Shown here: positions 1 through 4,369 of the stretch, in pieces | How the letters are laid out: every line of letters begins with the position of its first letter | How positions within the stretch are numbered: position 1 is the first letter of the stretch | From: Methylotenera sp. | Lineage (GTDB): Bacteria; Pseudomonadota; Gammaproteobacteria; Burkholderiales; Methylophilaceae | Direction: 5' to 3' | DNA: 6,352 bases | Assembly (NCBI GenBank): GCA_013816325.1 | Contig: JACDEP010000129.1 | Location: 1-6,352 of the forward strand | The notes under the pieces: generated by a model | What the model saw: the letters and a program-made list of their open reading frames with translations, nothing else | What the model was told of the DNA's origin: nothing | The model's database searches: none | Made by a program: the position numbers and the translations under genes

Positions 1-1072
1 GGTTGGAGTCTAGTAAGCTAAGCACAGGTACCGGCTTAGTTTCAACCGACTTATTTTCTTCGAGTTTAGCATTACCAAGTTCAACTTCTCCAAGTTCAAC
101 TTCTACAGGTTTAAATTCTACTGGCACAACTTCTACGAGTTCGCTCGATTGTAATGGACCAATAAAATAGCTAGCACCTTCATCCTTTGCGTAGGTATAG
201 GAGTCGCCAAAACTTTCTTGATCGCCCAGACTGGCATAATCTTTAATAATGTTAGGACTGCCATTTTTATTAAGAGCAGCCTGCAAACCTAATTTGAAGG
301 CTTTGCTTTTGTCAGCAAAGGCAGCGTTATCAAAAGGCAGAATCAAGGCGATATTGCCTTTAAGCGGCAAGTTACCGCTTTTAGGTGGATTGGCGCTAGG
401 ATTTGCAACGGTTAGCGTTTTTGCGAAGCTGGTGGCGGTATGATCTGGGTAGCTGTTAAACCATGTGGCAAGTTCGGTCGCCACATCAGAACTTTTGGCG
501 ACTAGGCTTAAATCAATCCAACCCTGAGTTGCGGTATTGCTACTTTCACCGCGCATGCCAATTAAATCTTGCACAGATAAGCTAGATAGAAGCCGCCAGA
601 TATTTTTATTATTATCCTCAATGGCTTGCGGGTCTGTTATGAAGGCCTCGCGTCGGATTAATTGGTCTAGCGCATTCAGGCTATCTCCCTGCTTTTCATA
701 GGCATTGCTTAAACTTGCATGTAAACTAGCTGCCGCAGGTTTGATGAGACTGGCATTTGATTGCAGAGGTAATAATAGTAAAAAAGTGCGGTCAATATCC
801 CCGTTTCTTGCGGCAATACTGCCGGCGAGTAATTTTGCATAGGGCGAACTCGGTGGGATGCGCGTTAAACTTACTTCTGCTAAAGGCGTATTGGCTTGTT
901 CAAGATACTTTTGGCCTTGTACGAAGGCTTCTTCTGGTAACACTTTGGTATCGGCAAAACTGAGCGTATAGGCACAAAATATGCTCGCTATAGTCAGCGT
1001 CAAGCGGAAGGGTTTATGCTTGATTATGTGGGGCTTGATTGAGCTAGTTTTTTGAACAAGGGGTTCGCGCAT
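1..1072 (-). CDS. lpoA: LpoA/YraM-like penicillin-binding protein activator, C-terminus beyond window
   Basis: An uninterrupted minus-strand reading frame runs from ATG at 1072-1070 to the left edge, giving 357 codons without a stop. The family activates the bifunctional peptidoglycan synthase PBP1A from the periplasmic side. Residues 1-40 look like a signal sequence: a long basic n-region (about 1-23), a hydrophobic core (24-37) and a possible signal peptidase I site after SFA (38-40). Residues about 45-225 form a helical, TPR-like region, and from G239 the motif GNIALILPF opens the periplasmic-binding-protein-like domain typical of LpoA; IGPL lies at 304-307. Divergence from rsmI matches the yraM/yraL pairing of other proteobacteria, which supports the call. 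Between IGPL and the strand PVLSL (349-353) sits an Glu/Val-rich repeat insertion. The Shine-Dalgarno is weak (GGAA four bases upstream), and the frame stays open upstream, so the start is probable rather than certain. The family assignment comes from recognised motifs and context, not a database search. Confidence 0.85.
   Translation of the reverse strand, partial: MREPLVQKTSSIKPHIIKHKPFRLTLTIASIFCAYTLSFADTKVLPEEAFVQGQKYLEQANTPLAEVSLTRIPPSSPYAKLLAGSIAARNGDIDRTFLLLLPLQSNASLIKPAAASLHASLSNAYEKQGDSLNALDQLIRREAFITDPQAIEDNNKNIWRLLSSLSVQDLIGMRGESSNTATQGWIDLSLVAKSSDVATELATWFNSYPDHTATSFAKTLTVANPSANPPKSGNLPLKGNIALILPFDNAAFADKSKAFKLGLQAALNKNGSPNIIKDYASLGDQESFGDSYTYAKDEGASYFIGPLQSSELVEVVPVEFKPVEVELGEVELGNAKLEENKSVETKPVPVLSLLDSN
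60..149. repeat. 15-bp degenerate tandem repeat inside lpoA
   Basis: Two perfect adjacent copies of CCAAGTTCAACTTCT lie at 75-89 and 90-104. Degenerate copies in the same phase follow at 105-119, 120-134 and 135-149, and one precedes at 60-74. The period of 15 preserves the lpoA frame. On the minus strand the units encode a pentapeptide series from about residue 311 to 339: ELVEV, VPVEF, KPVEV, ELGEV, ELGNA, KLEEN. The segment is acidic, has low complexity and probably forms a flexible loop in the binding-protein-like domain. The decay from perfect central copies to diverged flanks is what repeat slippage would produce. Confidence 0.85.
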
Positions 1073-1111
1073 AAATTCCGGTAAATTATTAAGGATGATA
1101 GCAACAAGCAG

Positions 1112-1960
1112 ATGAATAAAGATGGCCTATTATATGTGGTAGCCACGCCAATTGGAAATCTGGCTGATATTACCCTGCGTGCGTTGGAAACGCTTAAAAC
1201 AGTGGATGCGATTGCCGCAGAAGATACCCGTCATACGTCGGGCTTGCTGTCGCATTTTGGCATCACTAAAAAACTTATCGCCGTTCATGAGCATAATGAA
1301 CATCAATCTGCTGAAAAACTATTATTGCAACTCAAAACCGGCCAAAACATCGCCTTAGTAACCGATGCAGGCACACCTGGTATCAGTGACCCTGGTGCGA
1401 TAGTGGTGGATTTGGTTCGTAAAGCCGGTATCAGGGTAGTGCCGATTCCTGGAGCAAGCGCAGTCATCGCGGCGCTGTCAGTTTCCGGCATTGCACAGAA
1501 TGGGTTCTTATTCCATGGTTTTTTGCCTGCCAGCGGTGCAGCTAGGCGAAAAGCGTTAGAGCTTTTAAAACTGCAAACAGTCACCCTAGTCTTTTATGAA
1601 GCGCCGCATCGCATAGTGGAAAGCATCGCAGATATGGCAATCGTACTAGGCGCAGAGCGCCGCATTACTTTCGCTCGTGAAATCACCAAAACTTTTGAAA
1701 CGATCCATAGCTGCCATCTAGCCGATGCTATTCATTGGTTAGAGGCAGATGCCAATCAGCAACGCGGCGAATTTGTTCTTTTGATTGAAGCGGCAGTTGT
1801 AAAAGAAGCAGAAGAAATTTCGGAAGAAACCGTACGTGTATTAAAATTACTGCTGGCTGACTTACCGCTTAAACAGGCGGTAAAGCTGGCCACTGAAATC
1901 ACCAAAGAAAAGAAAAACGATCTTTACGAATTTGCGCTTGCTTTAAAGCAAGCTACTTAA
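1112..1960 (+). CDS. rsmI: 16S rRNA (cytidine1402-2'-O)-methyltransferase RsmI
   Basis: This cytoplasmic SAM-dependent enzyme methylates the 2'-hydroxyl of C1402 in the decoding centre of 16S rRNA, within the assembled 30S subunit. The 282 residues are of normal length for the family and show the tetrapyrrole-methylase-like (SIROHEME/precorrin class) fold. Visible motifs are TPIGNLADITLRALE at 12-26, AAEDTRHT at 35-42, DAGTPGISDPG at 85-95, PIPGASAV at 111-118, FHGFLP at 134-139, FYEAPHRI at 161-168 and AREITKTFET at 188-197. The C-terminal part ends in the usual KK-N-LYEFAL pattern. ATG at 1112 is the first in-frame ATG after an in-frame TAA at 1082-1084, but its Shine-Dalgarno is poor: AAGGA at 1091-1095 lies 16 bases away. 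The gene diverges from lpoA and is followed after 27 bp by pyrC, probably on one transcript. Its functional partner RsmH, which methylates the base of the same nucleotide, is encoded further right in this window. Confidence 0.97.
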   Translation: MNKDGLLYVVATPIGNLADITLRALETLKTVDAIAAEDTRHTSGLLSHFGITKKLIAVHEHNEHQSAEKLLLQLKTGQNIALVTDAGTPGISDPGAIVVDLVRKAGIRVVPIPGASAVIAALSVSGIAQNGFLFHGFLPASGAARRKALELLKLQTVTLVFYEAPHRIVESIADMAIVLGAERRITFAREITKTFETIHSCHLADAIHWLEADANQQRGEFVLLIEAAVVKEAEEISEETVRVLKLLLADLPLKQAVKLATEITKEKKNDLYEFALALKQAT

Positions 1961-1970
1961 TAGCTATTAA
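1936..1970. repeat. Two adjacent perfect palindromes across the rsmI stop codon
   Basis: GCTTGCTTTAAAGCAAGC (1936-1953) is an 18-bp perfect palindrome within the last codons of rsmI. After three bases, TTAATAGCTATTAA (1957-1970) is a 14-bp perfect palindrome that contains the rsmI stop codon TAA (1958-1960). In RNA the first could fold as a 6-7 bp hairpin. No T-run follows on the plus strand; the next bases are an A-run at 1969-1975. So neither is a rightward intrinsic terminator. They could be RNA hairpins that affect rsmI/pyrC message stability, or binding sites for a dimeric regulator; the sequence does not decide. Confidence 0.75.
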
Positions 1971-1987
1971 AAAAAGCAGCCCAGCAC

Positions 1988-3058
1988 ATGACTACTCTAC
2001 AAACTCTAACGATTACCCGCCCAGATGACTGGCATTTGCATTTGCGTGATGATGCGGCGCTCAAAGCAGTATTACCTGATACTGCTCGGCAATTTGCCCG
2101 CGCGATTGTCATGCCAAATTTGCGCCCGCCTGTCACTACCACGGAATTGGCGCTTGCTTACCGCCAGCGCATTTTGCAAGCATTGCCCGCAAACATGAAT
2201 TTTGAACCGCTGATGACTTTATACCTGACCGACAATACATCGGCAGAGGAAATAGCCAAAGCTAAGGCGAGCGGTTTAATACACGGCGTTAAACTTTATC
2301 CGGCAGGTGCGACTACCAACTCAGATTCAGGTGTGACTAACCTTGGGCATTGCGTAAAAGCGCTTGAAGCCATGGAAAAACTGGGCGTACCTTTGCTGAC
2401 GCATGCTGAAGTGACGGATAGTGACATTGATGTATTTGATCGCGAGCGGGTATTTATTGAGCGCAACATGATTCCACTCATTGAGAAATTCCCAAGCTTA
2501 AAAATCGTATTTGAGCACATCACGACTAAAGATGCGGCAGATTTTGTCACAGAGGCACCCAGCAACGTGGCTGCAACGATTACGGCGCATCATTTGCTCT
2601 TGAATCGTAACGATATGTTCAAAGGCGGCATCCAGCCCCATCATTACTGCTTGCCGATTTTAAAACGTGAAGAGCATCGTGTGGCTTTGGTAAAAGCTGC
2701 TGTTTCCGGTAATGCCAAATTTTTCTTAGGTACCGATAGCGCGCCCCACGCTAAACATACTAAAGAAGCAGCTTGTGGCTGTGCAGGCATGTATACAGCA
2801 CATACTGCTATGGAGCTTTATGCAGAAGCGTTCGATAAAGAAAATGCGCTGGATAAATTGGAAGGGTTTGCGAGTTTCTACGGTGCGGATTTTTACGGCT
2901 TACTGCGCAATACTAAAAAAGTCACGCTAATGAAAGAAAGCTGGTTGGTGCCCGAGTACTTGCCTTATATCAATGACGATGCATTAGTGCCATTGCGAGC
3001 AGGACAAAAGTTGAGCTGGAAATTTCAAAATAAAATAATTAATCATCCAACATGTTAA
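1988..3058 (+). CDS. pyrC: Dihydroorotase, class II (PyrC)
   Basis: PyrC cyclises N-carbamoyl-L-aspartate reversibly to L-dihydroorotate, the third step of de novo pyrimidine synthesis, in the cytoplasm. The 356-residue protein follows the E. coli-type (class II) dihydroorotase along its whole length. The zinc ligands expected for the family are all visible: H16 and H18 in DDWHLHLRD, the lysine to be carboxylated K102 in KLYPA, H139 in THAEV, H177 in EHITTKDAADF and the catalytic aspartate D250 in GTDSAPH. PHHYCLPILKR (217-227) and the CGCAG segment are also typical. ATG at 1988 puts RPDDWHLHLR at the usual place, but there is no clear Shine-Dalgarno. It sits 27 bp after rsmI without a terminator between them. 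Compared with the E. coli protein as I recall it, about nine residues are added after the usual WKxQ-like end (NKIINHPTC), encoded by AT-rich DNA that seems to double as the rnpB promoter region. Confidence 0.97.
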   Translation: MTTLQTLTITRPDDWHLHLRDDAALKAVLPDTARQFARAIVMPNLRPPVTTTELALAYRQRILQALPANMNFEPLMTLYLTDNTSAEEIAKAKASGLIHGVKLYPAGATTNSDSGVTNLGHCVKALEAMEKLGVPLLTHAEVTDSDIDVFDRERVFIERNMIPLIEKFPSLKIVFEHITTKDAADFVTEAPSNVAATITAHHLLLNRNDMFKGGIQPHHYCLPILKREEHRVALVKAAVSGNAKFFLGTDSAPHAKHTKEAACGCAGMYTAHTAMELYAEAFDKENALDKLEGFASFYGADFYGLLRNTKKVTLMKESWLVPEYLPYINDDALVPLRAGQKLSWKFQNKIINHPTC

Positions 3059-3061
3059 AAT
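3053..3061 (+). promoter_or_regulatory. Probable extended -10 promoter element of rnpB
   Basis: TGTTAAAAT contains the extended -10 dinucleotide TG (3053-3054), one spacer base and the hexamer TAAAAT (3056-3061), which differs from TATAAT at one position. Seven bases downstream, at 3068, is the expected first base of RNase P RNA, which is the correct spacing for initiation there. No recognisable -35 hexamer lies 16-18 bp upstream; instead the upstream DNA (about 3021-3045) is a run of A and T. TAA, the first three bases of the hexamer, is the pyrC stop codon. This is inferred from position and sequence match. Confidence 0.65.
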
Positions 3062-3067
3062 AGCATT

Positions 3068-3466
3068 GAAGCTGGCCAGACAGTCGCCGTCGCATTTTAT
3101 CTGTCAATTTATTGCCATGGTAATGAGAAGACCTTGCGGTCTTCTTGAAGTGAGGGAGGAAAGTCCGGGCTGCACAGAGCAGGATGACGGCTAACGGCCG
3201 TACGTTGAAGTTTTTTTGGCGAAAGCTGGAAAATATAAGACGCGGAATAGGGCCACAGAGACGAGCGTATTTAGTTACGGTGAAACGCGGTAACCTCCAT
3301 CTGCAGCAATATCAAATAGGCTGGCATTTTTACGCAAGTAAATAAAGCGTGGTTCGCGCTGCCAGCGGGTAGATAGCTTGAGCGTACAAGTAATTGTGCG
3401 CCTAGATGAATGACTGTCAGCCTTAGCAATAAGGTCTACAAAACCCGGCTTATCGGCCAGCTTCAC
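3068..3466 (+). ncRNA. rnpB: RNase P RNA, bacterial type A
   Basis: This is the catalytic RNA subunit of RNase P, which removes 5' leaders from tRNA precursors. The ends pair perfectly as helix P1: GAAGCTGGCC (3068-3077) with GGCCAGCTTC (3455-3464). Conserved region I, GGAGGAAAGTCCGGGC, is at 3155-3170, and the conserved AGATGAATGACTGTC is at 3404-3418; together they form the core helix P4. The 3' sequence ACCCGGCTTATCGGCC (3443-3458) also matches the family closely. A hairpin AGAAGACC-TTGC-GGTCTTCT (3126-3145) fits the P3 arm, and GCTGGCA (3320-3326) with TGCCAGC (3360-3366) fits a P15/P16 arm; GGTT at 3351-3354 is a candidate for the loop that binds the tRNA CCA end (inference). At about 399 nt it is slightly longer than the E. 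coli RNA. The 5' end lies only 9 bases after the pyrC stop, and no strong terminator follows the 3' end. Confidence 0.97.
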
Positions 3467-3676
3467 ACTTTAATTTTATATTACGCCTCAAAAATCCTTT
3501 TCAGTTGTTTTTTTATTAGCCCTCATTTCCTCTTAATACAATTCAAATGCTTTCATAAGTATTCTCATAATCTACATTCACTTAATTTTGTATGTGCTTA
3601 ATTAATAACAACTTTATATTACCCACGAAAATTCGCTAAGTCCTTGACCTATAAAGAAAAAATAACAAAAAAGGGC

Positions 3677-3705
3677 TTGCATTGCGCTTTTTTTTTATCT
3701 ATAGT
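3677..3705 (+). promoter_or_regulatory. Candidate sigma70 promoter for the dcw cluster
   Basis: TTGCAT (3677-3682) and TATAGT (3700-3705) are separated by exactly 17 bp. The -10 differs from consensus at one position; the -35 keeps only TTG plus spacing, so it is weak. A start of transcription near 3712 is predicted, directly at the first MraZ repeat, which is where an autorepressor operator makes sense. This would give a leader of about 210 nt before mraZ. The promoter is inferred; other AT-rich hexamers occur in the region. Confidence 0.6.
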
Positions 3706-3713
3706 GCAGATAG

Positions 3714-3738
3714 GTGGGAAAAAGTGGGTTTTTGTGGG
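3714..3738 (+). promoter_or_regulatory. MraZ operator: three GTGGG direct repeats with 10-bp period
   Basis: GTGGG occurs at 3714-3718, 3724-3728 and 3734-3738, each separated by 5 bases (AAAAA and TTTTT). Direct GTGGG/TGGGN repeats with 5-base spacers upstream of mraZ are the established binding site of MraZ, which represses its own operon in E. coli. The 10-bp period puts all repeats on one face of the helix, as expected for a ring-shaped oligomer that contacts successive sites. They lie just downstream of the candidate promoter, and GTGCA at 3704-3708 is a possible degenerate fourth repeat in phase. Confidence 0.9.
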
Positions 3739-3755
3739 GAATTTTTAATTAAGCT

Positions 3756-3786
3756 GCGATTTTTTAATGTTTTATCGCGATTTTTT
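3756..3786 (+). repeat. Direct repeat GCGATTTTTT, two copies 21 bp apart
   Basis: Identical 10-mers GCGATTTTTT occur at 3756-3765 and 3777-3786, a period of 21 bp or two helical turns. A related GCGCTTTTTTTTT lies upstream at 3684-3696 in the promoter spacer. They fall in the predicted mraZ leader just after the MraZ repeats. The function is unknown; T-rich runs in phase with the helix could simply curve the DNA or be a second protein-binding site. Confidence 0.6.
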
Positions 3787-3857
3787 GGTAACTACTAAGG
3801 GCAAAAAATAAGGCTATTGCAGTCCAGCTCAGGCAAAGAATTTTTAGACTGCGTTGC

Positions 3858-3872
3858 AATTCCCCACTTTTT
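3858..3872 (-). repeat. Inverted single copy of the MraZ box
   Basis: On the minus strand this reads AAAAAGTGGGGAATT. It combines box 2 with its upstream spacer (AAAAAGTGGG, 3719-3728) and box 3 with its downstream flank (GTGGGGAATT, 3734-3743), exact over 10 bases each. It lies 50 bp before the mraZ start. It may be a distant half-site for MraZ or the pairing partner of the operator RNA in the leader. A lone box is weaker evidence than the triple repeat. Confidence 0.5.
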
Positions 3873-3922
3873 ATTCAGCGTAACTTTTTATTAAGCATTA
3901 TTAAGTCAGGCAAATAACGAAT

Positions 3923-4369
3923 ATGTTTCGCGGTGCAACATCATTAAATCTAGATGCAAAAGGACGCCTAGCTGTTCCGACTAAGCATCGAGAAGCCATG
4001 CAACTTGAGTGTGCTGGCAATTTGGTATTGACTGCGCATCCGCATCGTTGCTTGCTACTTTATCCGCAGCCAGCGTGGGAGCCAATTCAGGCCAAGATGA
4101 TGGCGCTGTCTTCATTCGACTCTAAATCTAGTGCATTGCAGCGTTTGCTAGTAGGCTTTGCTGAAGATATCGCGCTTGATAGTGCTGGTCGTATGCTTGT
4201 CTCTCCAGTACTGAGGGATTTTGCTGGTTTGGATAAAGAAGTGATGCTAGTAGGTCAAGGCAGCCATTTTGAGTTGTGGAATATGGAAGCCTGGCGCGCC
4301 CAACTGGCGCAAGTCATGGAAGGTAATGGCTTTGAAATGCCAACGGAGTTAGAGGGCTTCTCGCTGTGA
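3923..4369 (+). CDS. mraZ: Transcriptional regulator MraZ
   Basis: MraZ is the first gene of the dcw cluster and encodes a DNA-binding regulator that, in E. coli, represses its own promoter and so the genes that follow. The 148 residues have the usual family length and contain two SpoVT/AbrB-like halves. The first carries the signature LDAKGRLAVP (10-19) after the MFRGAT start, the second carries LDSAGRMLVSP (85-95). The motif FELWNMEAW near residues 116-124 is also characteristic. The operator it would bind is visible upstream (three GTGGG repeats), which makes the autoregulatory assignment coherent. ATG at 3923 gives the standard N-terminus, although only a weak AGG at 3908-3910 serves as ribosome site; a poorly translated regulator would suit feedback control (inference). 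The stop TGA overlaps the rsmH start. Confidence 0.97.
   Translation: MFRGATSLNLDAKGRLAVPTKHREAMQLECAGNLVLTAHPHRCLLLYPQPAWEPIQAKMMALSSFDSKSSALQRLLVGFAEDIALDSAGRMLVSPVLRDFAGLDKEVMLVGQGSHFELWNMEAWRAQLAQVMEGNGFEMPTELEGFSL
4351..4356 (+). promoter_or_regulatory. Ribosome binding site that fixes the GTG start of rsmH
   Basis: AGAGGG at 4351-4356, with GGAG at 4345-4348 before it, lies 9 bases ahead of GTG at 4366. It is located inside the end of mraZ. No comparable site precedes the internal ATG at 4480, so the upstream GTG is preferred and the long N-terminal extension is kept in the protein. Confidence 0.75.

Larger units (their letters stand above)
3467..3922. other. AT-rich intergenic region between rnpB and mraZ
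   Basis: These 456 bases contain no convincing gene; stops are frequent and the short frames lack a ribosome site or family features. The first part (3467-3640) is plain AT-rich DNA with a T-run at 3508-3514 that is preceded only by a weak A/T hairpin, so a terminator for rnpB is not evident. The second part holds the candidate dcw promoter (3677-3705), the MraZ repeats (3714-3738), the GCGATTTTTT direct repeat (3756-3786) and an inverted partner of the operator (3858-3872). A further potential stem pairs GCAGTC (3818-3823) with GACTGC (3847-3852), so the mraZ leader may be structured. mraZ itself has only a weak ribosome site, AGG at 3908-3910. Confidence 0.8.

Noticed and set aside
249..963. 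Plus-strand frames opposite lpoA (249-443 and 757-963)
   Set aside because: They are the complement of a continuous, conserved minus-strand coding frame and lack family features.
1044..1090. rsmI promoter using TTGAAC at 1052-1057
   Set aside because: No acceptable -10 hexamer at 16-18 bp; AT-rich hexamers lie at 14 or 24 bp, so no promoter is claimed.
3275..3466. Minus-strand 63-codon frame inside rnpB
   Set aside because: It is antisense to a structured RNA whose sequence is constrained by RNA function; no protein family features.
3485..3516. Possible rnpB intrinsic terminator at the T-run 3508-3514
   Set aside because: The upstream stem consists only of a short A/T pairing; too weak to annotate as a terminator.
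3410..3601. Plus-strand 63-codon reading frame from the rnpB 3' end into the intergenic region
   Set aside because: Its first third lies in the conserved 3' part of RNase P RNA, its product is low in complexity and it has no ribosome site.
3644..3672. TTGACC at 3644-3649 as the -35 of an mraZ promoter
   Set aside because: At 16-18 bp spacing only A-runs occur in place of a -10; the TTGCAT/TATAGT pair is better placed relative to the MraZ boxes.
3467..3922. CRISPR, tRNA or mobile-element remnants in the longest non-coding stretch
   Set aside because: No regularly spaced repeats with spacers, no cloverleaf-like sequence and no terminal inverted repeats or transposase fragments are visible.
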